Positions 55,080 to 62,288 of a DNA stretch of 62,288 bases are shown one piece after another. The notes under the pieces were generated by a model. It ran no database searches. It was given only the letters and a program-made list of their open reading frames with translations, and was not told the DNA's origin. A program made the position numbers and the translations under genes. The stretch spans positions 1-62,288 of the forward strand of contig JAMOSB010000011.1 of NCBI GenBank assembly GCA_027068485.1, in the 5' to 3' direction. Position 1 is the first letter of the stretch, and every line of letters begins with the position of its first letter. Source of the DNA: Sulfurovum sp. (GTDB taxonomy: Bacteria; Campylobacterota; Campylobacteria; Campylobacterales; Sulfurovaceae).

Positions 55080-56405
55080 CTACATATGGTGAGCCCCGAT
55101 ATGAAGCATCTCAAACTGTACATACCACACTACGATGGAGACGATATATCCTACTAGCACTGTCCATGCGTACTTCATGTGTGACGCAAAGGTGTAGATA
55201 CCGTGCATCTTACCCATGACACCCACACCCGCAGCAGATCCAAAGGAGATGAGGCTTCCACCCACTCCCGCAGTCATCGTGACAAGCATCCACTGTGACT
55301 GTGCATCGATACCCATATCAGGGTTGGCTTTGAGTACGGCTGACATGACTGGGACATTATCGACAACCGCAGAGAGGAACCCTACCCCGATATTGACCGC
55401 AGTCGCACCAAACTGCTCATAGAGTGCCGTAAAATACTCCAAGAACCCAAGGAAGTGAAGCCCACCCACCGCAGCGAGGATACCAAAGAAGAAGAGGAGC
55501 GTATCATTTTCAATCTTGGCAATCCAAGAGAAGGCATTGAGCTGTGTATCACTATTATTTTGGTTGATCTTATAGACATACATTTTGAGTATCGCTAGAC
55601 CAAACATCATACCCCACATCGCAGGGAGGTGAAGGAGTTGATGCGAGAGTACCGCCAAAGCGATCGTCAATCCAAAGAGACCGATAATCACCTTACCCCC
55701 CTCCAAGATATCCTCACGCTTCTCATCCGCGTTGAAGGGAGGCTCACCCGCAGGGACAAAGTTGCTCAATAAGAACGCCGTAATCCCCCACCCCAAGACA
55801 GCTGACGGGAAGAGAAAAAGAAACTCAGTAAAAGTCCCCTTACCCGCTACCCATACCATCAAGGTTGTGATATCCCCAAAGGGTGACCACGCACCCCCTG
55901 CATTGGCAGCAACGACAATATTGATCGCACCTGGTACGAGGAAGGCTCTATTGTCCTTATCGATCGTCAAGAGTACAGTAGAGAGGATCAGTGCCGTGGT
56001 GAGGTTGTCCGCTACAGGCGAGATGAAAAACGCCAAGACCCCCGTCACCCAGAAGAGCTTTTTGTAGCTATAGCCCTTACTCACAAGCTGATAACGCAAC
56101 GCAGAGAAGACCCCACGATCGATCATCGCTTCGATATAGGTCATCGCAACAAGCAAGAAGAAGAAGATACCCGCAATCTCAACGATGAGATGCTCCACCT
56201 CTTTCTCTAGGTGATGTCCATCCATACCATTCATCGCAAAGTAGAGTCCAATCAACATAAAGATACCTGTCCCCGCTAGAAGGGCTGGTTTGGCTTTGTT
56301 GATATGGTACTTGTCCTCTGTCGCGATAAAGTAGTAGCCTACGATAAAGATGATAAGGGAAAGTATCCCTACCCAAGTTGTGGTTAAGTGCAGTTGTTCA
56401 TGCAT
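55080..56405 (-). CDS. nhaD: Na+/H+ antiporter NhaD
   Basis: About 441 residues from ATG 56405 (CAGGAGC upstream). It is an inner-membrane antiporter with about 11-13 hydrophobic helices of the ion-transporter (IT) superfamily. Family segments include VTGVLAFFISPVADNLTTAL, the NAGGAWSPFGDITTLM loop and GFLSAVVDNVPVMSAV. The DNLTTAL and DNVP pairs are the conserved acidic cores. GVGGSLISFGSAAGVG near the end fits too. It suggests sodium or pH homeostasis, as expected in marine bacteria. It follows nadB by 50 bp. Confidence 0.93.
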   Translation of the reverse strand: MHEQLHLTTTWVGILSLIIFIVGYYFIATEDKYHINKAKPALLAGTGIFMLIGLYFAMNGMDGHHLEKEVEHLIVEIAGIFFFLLVAMTYIEAMIDRGVFSALRYQLVSKGYSYKKLFWVTGVLAFFISPVADNLTTALILSTVLLTIDKDNRAFLVPGAINIVVAANAGGAWSPFGDITTLMVWVAGKGTFTEFLFLFPSAVLGWGITAFLLSNFVPAGEPPFNADEKREDILEGGKVIIGLFGLTIALAVLSHQLLHLPAMWGMMFGLAILKMYVYKINQNNSDTQLNAFSWIAKIENDTLLFFFGILAAVGGLHFLGFLEYFTALYEQFGATAVNIGVGFLSAVVDNVPVMSAVLKANPDMGIDAQSQWMLVTMTAGVGGSLISFGSAAGVGVMGKMHGIYTFASHMKYAWTVLVGYIVSIVVWYVQFEMLHIGAHHM

Positions 56406-56455
56406 GGTTGCTCCTGAAATAAGTTGTAGTATATCGATATGTCTATACATCGGGA

Positions 56456-57910
56456 TTAGTCAGATTCAATATAGTGTGAACCCAGTGACTCTTTACGCCC
56501 TAGTGCCGCATCTACAATCGCCGAAGCGGTATTGAGTCGGAGCTGTAGGAGTCTCCCTATCTCTCTGTTTTTCATATCATAGATAAAGTTTTTGGCTTCG
56601 TGTAGCCCCTTGGTCGTACGGATAATTCCGATATCATCCCACATAATTTTCCGTAATTTTTGTTTGTAGATTTTATCCTTCTCTTTGTGGAGGATATTAC
56701 CATAATCCCTCTCAAAAGTAGGTATATTTCGCTCCTTTTCTACCGCTTTTCCCAAAAGGTGATCTACGGCTCGCTTAGCAAAAACCACCCCCTCCAACAG
56801 AGAGTTAGAGGCGAGGCGATTGGCTCCGTGGACACCCGTACATGCCGCCTCACCAATCACATACAACCCCTCCATACCCGAGATAGACCCATGGGTATCA
56901 CACTTGATCCCTCCATTGGCGTAGTGAAAGGCAGGGGAGATTGCGACACGATCTTGTGGGAAGTGATACCCTAGGGCTTCAAAGGTACGGGTGATATTGG
57001 GGAAGCGTTGCTCAAACCACACCGTGTCAAACATCGAGAAGTCCAGATAGGCACGCTCTCCACTCTTTCGCATATAGTCGAAGATACCCCGTGCGACGAT
57101 GTCCCGACTCGCCAACTCACCCCGCTCATCATACTCAAACAAGAAGCGGTTACCCTGCTCTCCTATCACATGCGCTCCCTCCCCACGCAGGGCTTCAGTG
57201 AGCAGAAGCTTCCGTGCAAAAGGGGTATCGACAAAGACCGTCGGATGAAACTGCATAAACTCCATATCGGCTAGAGCAATCCCCTTCTCCACACAGATAC
57301 CGTGGATATCAGCCGAGACGGTACGCGAGTTGGTATTGTAGGCGTAGAGTGACCCCACCCCACCACTCGCGATGATAACATCCTCTGCGTAGATGGTTGT
57401 TGGCTCATAGTTGACCATCGCCTTGACCCCATAACAACGACCATTCTCTATCAAGAGATCATAGACGAGGGTGTTGCGTTGGAGCTGGTGGGTGTTTTGT
57501 ACCATCATAAAGTAGTGCATATACCGCCCCGTCGCATCCCCACCTGCGTGGAGGATACGCTCAACAGAGTGTGCCGCCTCTTTGGTGTAGAGTAGTGCTC
57601 CTGCCTCATCTTTGTCAAACGCCATCCCTCTCTCGATGATATCAGGAGTGGTTGTTAGTGAAGTACGAGAGAGTATCTCTACCGCCTCTTGGCTGTTGTG
57701 ATACGCCCCTGCTGCCATGGTATCTTCGACATGGACTGCGATATCGGCCTCATTGAGTGCGGTGACCATCCCCCCTTGGGCATAGAAGGTATTACACTCC
57801 CATGGAATATCTTTGCAGACGACGAGAACCTTTTTGCTTTTGGGGAGTTGCATCGCCGCATAGAGTCCTGCAATCCCCGCACCGATTATTAGAACATCAT
57901 ACTTTTTCAT
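56456..57910 (-). CDS. nadB: L-aspartate oxidase
   Basis: 484 residues, an FAD flavoprotein that makes iminoaspartate, the first step of NAD synthesis. The dinucleotide-binding loop is LIIGAGIAGLYAA at residues 7-19. ECNTFYAQGGMV, MEFMQFHPTVF and the ATCTG-type segment GEAACTGVHGANRLASNSLLEG are present, with a C-terminal helical domain. The start overlaps the preceding small lipoprotein gene by 4 bp (ATGA). No nadA or nadC in this window. Confidence 0.95.
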   Translation of the reverse strand: MKKYDVLIIGAGIAGLYAAMQLPKSKKVLVVCKDIPWECNTFYAQGGMVTALNEADIAVHVEDTMAAGAYHNSQEAVEILSRTSLTTTPDIIERGMAFDKDEAGALLYTKEAAHSVERILHAGGDATGRYMHYFMMVQNTHQLQRNTLVYDLLIENGRCYGVKAMVNYEPTTIYAEDVIIASGGVGSLYAYNTNSRTVSADIHGICVEKGIALADMEFMQFHPTVFVDTPFARKLLLTEALRGEGAHVIGEQGNRFLFEYDERGELASRDIVARGIFDYMRKSGERAYLDFSMFDTVWFEQRFPNITRTFEALGYHFPQDRVAISPAFHYANGGIKCDTHGSISGMEGLYVIGEAACTGVHGANRLASNSLLEGVVFAKRAVDHLLGKAVEKERNIPTFERDYGNILHKEKDKIYKQKLRKIMWDDIGIIRTTKGLHEAKNFIYDMKNREIGRLLQLRLNTASAIVDAALGRKESLGSHYIESD

Positions 57911-58032
57911 GGATTACTCTTTGCTACTTTGTGTAGATCTTCTGCCACATAGATTGGGTCAGTCTTATAGCCACACCCTGCCAATACCACACAGCAAACA
58001 GATGCTATAATCACCGTATGAAAAACATGCAT
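57907..58032 (-). CDS. Very small LptM-like lipoprotein
   Basis: 41 residues if the ATG at 58032 is used: MHVFHTVIIASVCCVVLAGC with lipobox LAGC (Cys20), then GYKTDPIYVAEDLHKVAKS. Small lipoproteins with LxGCGYKGPLY near the lipidation site (LptM/YifL) assist maturation of the LptD-LptE translocon; the short GCGYKTDPIYV here is similar, but the match is weak. A GTG at 58014 is an alternative start. The stop shares ATGA with nadB. Its first codons overlap the start of the divergent gene at 58018 by 15 bp. Confidence 0.55.
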   Translation of the reverse strand: MHVFHTVIIASVCCVVLAGCGYKTDPIYVAEDLHKVAKSNP

Positions 58033-58467
58033 ACAATTTTGTCTCATCTTACCAATCAACCTCAATTTAGATTTCTTAAAAAACAGGCGTGCTACGAGAA
58101 GTATATCAAACTTCTTGGTGCTAAGTACCAAAAAGCTGTGGCATTTATCTATATCAAAAACCATACACTCTTTATCGCGGTCACACACCCTGGATTTAAG
58201 ATGGAACTCAATTATAATAAAGATTTATTAAAAAGCCTATTAACACAACTGAGACGATACGATCAAACCTGTGAGATGATGCAAGCGGAGCAGATTGTGA
58301 TCTTCCATAGTCGCTACCACCCACTCACCCCACCCAAGACAGAGGCGACCACCGTCCCCTACTACGAGGAGCAGTCGAGTGCAGAGTTTGCGATCTTGAC
58401 AGAGGATAGCAAACTCAAAGAGAAGTTTGAGAAGATACAACAGCAGATCAAAGGAGTAGATCGATGA
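58018..58467 (+). CDS. DUF721 / DciA-like protein
   Basis: 149 residues. DUF721 proteins include DciA, a loader of the replicative helicase DnaB in most bacteria. Here the fold-typical central part reads KYQKAVAFIYIKNHTLFIAV, then THPGFKMELNYNKDLLKSLL. The C-terminal part is charged, with a coiled-coil-like end (KLKEKFEKIQQQIKGVDR). The start could be ATG 58018 or 58027. It overlaps uvrC by 4 bp (ATGA), a pairing common in related genomes as far as I recall. No helicase-loading function is shown by the sequence itself. Confidence 0.7.
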   Translation: MKNMHTILSHLTNQPQFRFLKKQACYEKYIKLLGAKYQKAVAFIYIKNHTLFIAVTHPGFKMELNYNKDLLKSLLTQLRRYDQTCEMMQAEQIVIFHSRYHPLTPPKTEATTVPYYEEQSSAEFAILTEDSKLKEKFEKIQQQIKGVDR

Positions 58468-60248
58468 GAGCAACCCTCCAAAATCTCCCAAACTCCGCAG
58501 GGGTCTACAAGTACCTCGATAAGCAAGGCAGACTCCTCTATGTGGGTAAAGCCAAAAACCTCAAAAACCGCCTCAAGAGCTACTGGCATTTTACCCCTCA
58601 TCTCACCCCCAACCCCACACAGAGTCCCCGTATCCTCAAGATGCTAGGGGAGGCAGAACACATTGAGTATCTTGTCGTAGCGAGTGAAGAGGATGCCTTG
58701 ATCTTAGAGAACTCCCTGATCAAACAGCTCAACCCCAAGTACAATATCCTCCTACGAGATGATAAAACCTACCCCTATATCTACCTCGACACCACCACCC
58801 CCTATCCACGCTTTGAACTCACACGCACCCTGCTAGCAGGCTCCCATATCACCTACTATGGTCCCTTCCCTACGGGGGGCAAGGCGTTGCTCGATGCCCT
58901 CTACGAGATCTACCCACTCGTCCAGAAAAAATCCTGTCTCAAAGAGGGCAAAGCGTGCCTCTTCTATCAGATCAAAAAGTGTCTAGCCCCCTGTGAGGGA
59001 CGCATCACTCCCGAAGCCTACCATGCCATCATCACCCAAGCCCAAGAGGCTATCCTCCGACGCAAACCCCTCATCACCGCCCTAGAGGCACGCATGGGAG
59101 ATCTTGCCGTGCAGGAGCGGTATGAGGAGGCGGGGAGTATCCGCGATATGATAGGGGCGATTAGCACCCTCTCCCTCCACTCCACTATCGACCTTGCCAA
59201 GGCGATGGATCTGGATATCTTTGCGATTGAGAATGGCGATGAGCGGGGGGTGATTGTGAAGCTCTTTATGCGGGGAGGCAAGATCATCTCCTCCGATCAT
59301 AGCTACTTTCGACACACCCATATCTTTGAACCCAATGAGGTCTATCGACAAGCGATTTTGGAGTTTTATCACCCCGATACCCCCACGATACCCCAAGAGA
59401 TCGTGACCGCTCACCCCTTTGAGGATAGTCAACAGGTCGCACAGATCTTGAGTAAGCGATTTGGGAAAAAGATCACCCTACTCACCCCCCAACGAGGTGC
59501 CAAAGCCAAGCTGGTCACACTCGCCCAACAAAACTGCCAAGAGCTTCTGCGTACCAAAGGTGGGGATAGCCTCATAGAGCAACGCATCGCTGACCTACTC
59601 AATCTCTCTGCGATCCCCTACCGTGTAGAGAGCTTTGACAACTCACATATGATGGGGGTCGCCACCGTAGGTGGGATGGTCGTATGGAGTGAGGGAGCAT
59701 GGCAAAAAGGTGCCTATCGACGCTACCAACTCCACCACAAAGATGAGTATGGACAGATGCACGAGATGCTCTCACGGCGTATTGCGAAGTTTGAGCAGGA
59801 GCCTGCCCCTGATCTATGGATACTCGATGGGGGAGATGCCAACCTCAACCTCGCACGCAAACTCCTCCACGAAGCGGGGGTACATCTCGATGTGATCGCC
59901 ATCGCCAAAGCCAAACTCGATGCCAAAGCCCACCGAGCCAAAGGCTCAGCCAAAGACCTACTCTACACCCCTGAAGGTCTCCTCGAACTCAAACCCAATG
60001 ACAGACGCCTCCACTGGATACAACGCCAACGCGATGAGGCACACCGCTACGCCATCACCTACCATCAAAACAGCAAACGAAAAGCCGATAAGAGCATCAA
60101 ACTACTCAACAAAAAAGGGATTGGCAAGGCGACACTCAAAAAACTCATCGACTACTTTGGCACCTTTGAAGCGATTGAAAACGCCTCTGCCGAAGAGATC
60201 GCGTTGGTAACCAATCGTAAAATCGCAACAATTCTAACAGGCAAATAG
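58464..60248 (+). CDS. uvrC: UvrABC excinuclease subunit C
   Basis: 594 residues. It makes the dual incisions in nucleotide excision repair. It has an N-terminal GIY-YIG nuclease (SAGVYKYLDKQGRLLYVGKAKNLKNRL), a zinc-knuckle-like C...C pair (KSCLKEGKACLFYQIKKCLAPC), a UVR motif (QERYEEAGSIRDMI) that binds UvrB and an RNase H-like endonuclease domain with VESFDNSHM. Tandem helix-hairpin-helix motifs (KGIGKATLKKLIDYFGTFEA) close the protein. The ATG lies inside the end of the DUF721 gene. Confidence 0.97.
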   Translation: MRATLQNLPNSAGVYKYLDKQGRLLYVGKAKNLKNRLKSYWHFTPHLTPNPTQSPRILKMLGEAEHIEYLVVASEEDALILENSLIKQLNPKYNILLRDDKTYPYIYLDTTTPYPRFELTRTLLAGSHITYYGPFPTGGKALLDALYEIYPLVQKKSCLKEGKACLFYQIKKCLAPCEGRITPEAYHAIITQAQEAILRRKPLITALEARMGDLAVQERYEEAGSIRDMIGAISTLSLHSTIDLAKAMDLDIFAIENGDERGVIVKLFMRGGKIISSDHSYFRHTHIFEPNEVYRQAILEFYHPDTPTIPQEIVTAHPFEDSQQVAQILSKRFGKKITLLTPQRGAKAKLVTLAQQNCQELLRTKGGDSLIEQRIADLLNLSAIPYRVESFDNSHMMGVATVGGMVVWSEGAWQKGAYRRYQLHHKDEYGQMHEMLSRRIAKFEQEPAPDLWILDGGDANLNLARKLLHEAGVHLDVIAIAKAKLDAKAHRAKGSAKDLLYTPEGLLELKPNDRRLHWIQRQRDEAHRYAITYHQNSKRKADKSIKLLNKKGIGKATLKKLIDYFGTFEAIENASAEEIALVTNRKIATILTGK

Positions 60249-60358
60249 AGATAACGCTACACTCCTCTCTATTGCAAAATAAAAAGTAGTTAATTCATTC
60301 TATTTTTAGCTTTATTGTTATAGAGTTTTAGATGTATTGAATAAAATCAAGGAATACC

Positions 60359-60772
60359 ATGAATAGACCTACACCCGTTGATGAGGAGTATAGCTTTCAC
60401 GAAGGTGTCATCGTAAGCTCTACTGACCTCAAAGGTATTATCACCTATGCCAACCGTAAATTTTGTGAGATTGCGGGATATACACGAGAAGAGCTTAAAG
60501 GAAAAAATCACAATATCGTCCGACACCCTGATATGCCTAAAGGGGCATTTCAAGCAATCTGGCAGGCACTTCACTCTGAACGATCATGGACAGGTGTCGT
60601 CAAAAATCTTCGGAAAGATGGCAAATACTACTGGGTCTATTCACATATCACCCCGATCACAAAAGAGGGTGTCGTAGTAGGCTATACCGCAGCAAGACGA
60701 CCTGCAACCCCCAATGAGATAGAGGAGAGTATCCCACTCTATCGTGCGATGCAAAAACAAGAAGAGAACTAA
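60359..60772 (+). CDS. PAS-domain protein, CetB/Aer-like sensor
   Basis: 137 residues, essentially a single PAS domain. The core YSFHEGVIVSSTDLKGIITYANRKFCEIAGYTREELKGKNHNIVRHPDMP is typical of Aer-type PAS domains, with the WTGVVKNLRKDGKYYWV strand and a C-terminal helix. In Campylobacter the stand-alone PAS protein CetB partners with CetA in energy taxis; this protein has the same build. No transducer gene is nearby. The FAD-binding residues cannot be confirmed by eye. AAGGA precedes the ATG. It is followed 16 bp later by the acidic protein. Confidence 0.85.
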   Translation: MNRPTPVDEEYSFHEGVIVSSTDLKGIITYANRKFCEIAGYTREELKGKNHNIVRHPDMPKGAFQAIWQALHSERSWTGVVKNLRKDGKYYWVYSHITPITKEGVVVGYTAARRPATPNEIEESIPLYRAMQKQEEN

Positions 60773-60788
60773 AAGGAGTCATTTTATT

Positions 60789-62288
60789 ATGTACTATATC
60801 ACCAATCAAAATCATCAAATTATTGCTATTGACCCTACACTACTGCGCATACTTGAAGTTGACGATATCCATCAACTCTATCAGCGTATCGCCTTAACGG
60901 AGATCAGCTTTTCACCCCTCACACCACAAGAGCCTCAACTCACCATTCAAACACCACAAAAATCCCATCACTATGAGAGTCAAATTATACCGATAACAAG
61001 CCTACTGGGGGAGCTACAGCTTATCACCCTCACCCCCGCTACCTCCACCACACTAGAGAGCAACGAAGCACCACTAGAGGCATTAGCGAAGAGCGAGGAG
61101 AGCCTAGAGGAGCCTCTAGAGAGTCTAGATGATACGAGTGCATTTGATATGAGTCTACTCGATGAGGATCTCCTAGCCGAAGAGCCAAGCAGTGAAACGA
61201 CTCCTCTCCTAGAGCCAGAGGCGGAAGAGGAAGAGAGCCTCTCGCTTGAAAGTAGCCCTGAGACAGCCGTGGAAGAGCATATCATTCTAGGAGAGCCAAC
61301 CCAAGAGCCTGTGGTGACACCCCCTGCTAAAGAGAAGATCCAAGAGGAGCTTGAGCTTGACCTCGATACGATTTTTGAAGAGGCGAGTAAAGCAGATCTG
61401 TTTAGCCTTGAGGAGCCAGAAACACCCCAAGAGTCCAGTGATGACCTTCTGCTCTTTGAAGAAGAAGAGACTCCACAAGTAGCCGAGGAACCCACCGAAC
61501 TCCCTACCCCCCAAGAGCCTTTAGAGGAGCTACTCGATGATGAGATACTTGACTTAGGTCTCTCCGATGCCGATATCGACCACAGCTTAAATATTGGCTC
61601 CTCCGTTGAGCCTGAGATACCTGAACCCAAAGCAGAACTGTTTGATCTCGATCTTGACCTTGATACCCCTACTATACCCGAGCCTAGCCCTGAGCCACCC
61701 ACAGAGCCAACTCCACCACAAGAGGATCTCTTTGATCTTGAGCTTGACCTTGAACCTACCCCAAGCTTAGAGGAGAGCCTTAGTGAACCCGAGGCAGAGC
61801 CTGCACTAGAGTTGGGACTCGAGAGTACACTCGAGGTGAGTAGCCCCAAAGCAGAGGAGCCTAAGGAGGAGGAGCATCTTGAGCTTCTCCTCCCCAATGA
61901 GAGTGATACGATCATCGAAAAGATCGAGCCTCAAGAGGAGGATCCACTCCTCACCTCGGCACACGAAACCACACCGATTCTCATCGATATCAATAAAGTG
62001 AGTGAAGAGATCGGGATCTCCCATGAGGACTACAACACCTTCCTTAATGAGTATATCGATACAGCACTCACACTAGAAGAGGATCTTCGTGGAACACAAG
62101 AGAAGGCGTGTAGCAGTGCGGTCAATACCCTCTCCCACCTCTCCAATGTCCTTCAACTCCCCTTGGTTACAGAGATCATGACACAAGTAGAAGCGACTCC
62201 AGCAAAGCGATCCGCGTATGTCGATGCCTTCTATGCCACACTAGGTAGGCTCTCCACTGCCGTAGCCAGTACTGCTACTACACCATCA
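60789..62288 (+). CDS. Long acidic low-complexity protein, 3' partial
   Basis: 500 codons from ATG 60789 (AAGGAG 9-10 bases upstream), open to the right edge, so the C-terminus is missing. Residues 1-85 form an ordered region (MYYITNQNHQIIAIDPTLL and following) with a PAS-like or small alpha/beta look. Residues about 95-410 are extremely Glu/Asp/Leu/Pro rich with repeated FDLDLDLD and FDLELDLE blocks and many PxxP-like segments. From about 415 (ILIDINKVSEEIGISHEDYN) the sequence becomes helical, ending at the edge in a region that could be a histidine-phosphotransfer-like bundle. I do not recognise the family. Its place 16 bp behind the PAS gene suggests a signalling partner. Confidence 0.6.
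   Translation, partial: MYYITNQNHQIIAIDPTLLRILEVDDIHQLYQRIALTEISFSPLTPQEPQLTIQTPQKSHHYESQIIPITSLLGELQLITLTPATSTTLESNEAPLEALAKSEESLEEPLESLDDTSAFDMSLLDEDLLAEEPSSETTPLLEPEAEEEESLSLESSPETAVEEHIILGEPTQEPVVTPPAKEKIQEELELDLDTIFEEASKADLFSLEEPETPQESSDDLLLFEEEETPQVAEEPTELPTPQEPLEELLDDEILDLGLSDADIDHSLNIGSSVEPEIPEPKAELFDLDLDLDTPTIPEPSPEPPTEPTPPQEDLFDLELDLEPTPSLEESLSEPEAEPALELGLESTLEVSSPKAEEPKEEEHLELLLPNESDTIIEKIEPQEEDPLLTSAHETTPILIDINKVSEEIGISHEDYNTFLNEYIDTALTLEEDLRGTQEKACSSAVNTLSHLSNVLQLPLVTEIMTQVEATPAKRSAYVDAFYATLGRLSTAVASTATTPS

Noticed and set aside
60980..61915. Minus-strand frame of 311 codons, very serine rich
   Set aside because: Antisense shadow of the Glu-rich protein: GAG/GAA codons read backwards as Ser/Leu codons. 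The plus-strand frame has a start, ribosome site and operon context.

Overview
The window looks like a chromosomal segment of a Campylobacterota (epsilonproteobacterial) genome, most like a non-flagellated marine, Sulfurovum-type lineage. The reasons are gene order and gene types. The runs rplY-pth-lptG, lysA-pheA-hisC-dxs, fabH-plsX-rpmF-DUF177-ndk-fdx and mfd-folC-lptE-leuS follow, from memory, the order of their Campylobacter counterparts. Other hints are an Alvin-type 2[4Fe-4S] ferredoxin, a CetB-like PAS protein, NhaD, and promoters with a clear -10 box in A/T-rich DNA but no evident -35. The flagellar genes fliF-fliG-fliH, which lie between hisC and dxs in Campylobacter, are absent here. 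No tRNA, rRNA, IS element, phage gene or CRISPR array was seen, and no gap between genes exceeds 300 bases.

Layout. (1) 1-17.2 kb, all minus strand: a surface-protein locus. A c-di-GMP-I (GEMM) riboswitch at about 17095-17176 precedes a giant secreted protein of about 4246 residues (8 DUF11-like units, about 25 SdrD_B-like units, C-terminal transmembrane anchor). A small outer-membrane barrel follows 3 bp later. After it comes a second very large secreted protein (SGNH hydrolase, LamG, Ig-like, LamG, then 243-bp tandem repeats) that runs off the left edge. (2) 17.2-24.4 kb: mfd, folC, lptE, leuS. (3) 24.4-27.3 kb: a three-gene envelope operon (paralogous small barrel, lipoprotein, TraF/FadL-like barrel). 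(4) 27.4-40.1 kb: housekeeping genes (dnaX, ymdB-like, fatty acid and phospholipid genes, L32, ndk, ferredoxin, metK, dxs, hisC, pheA, lysA). (5) 40.2-45 kb: a second envelope locus with OmpA, two thrombospondin-3/FISUMP lipoproteins and a secreted SPOR-like protein. (6) 45-58 kb: lptG-pth-rplY, then pilT-tal-aat-clpA-clpS (the complete bacterial N-degron pathway), bioD, guaA, nhaD, nadB. (7) 58-62.3 kb, plus strand: a DciA-like gene, uvrC, a PAS protein and a long acidic protein cut by the right edge.

The most notable system is region 1. One c-di-GMP-sensing leader sits upstream of a multi-domain surface protein, a small barrel and a very long repeat-containing hydrolase, which suggests a second-messenger-controlled adhesion or matrix cassette. 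The riboswitch and domain layout are visible in the sequence; the shared function is inference.
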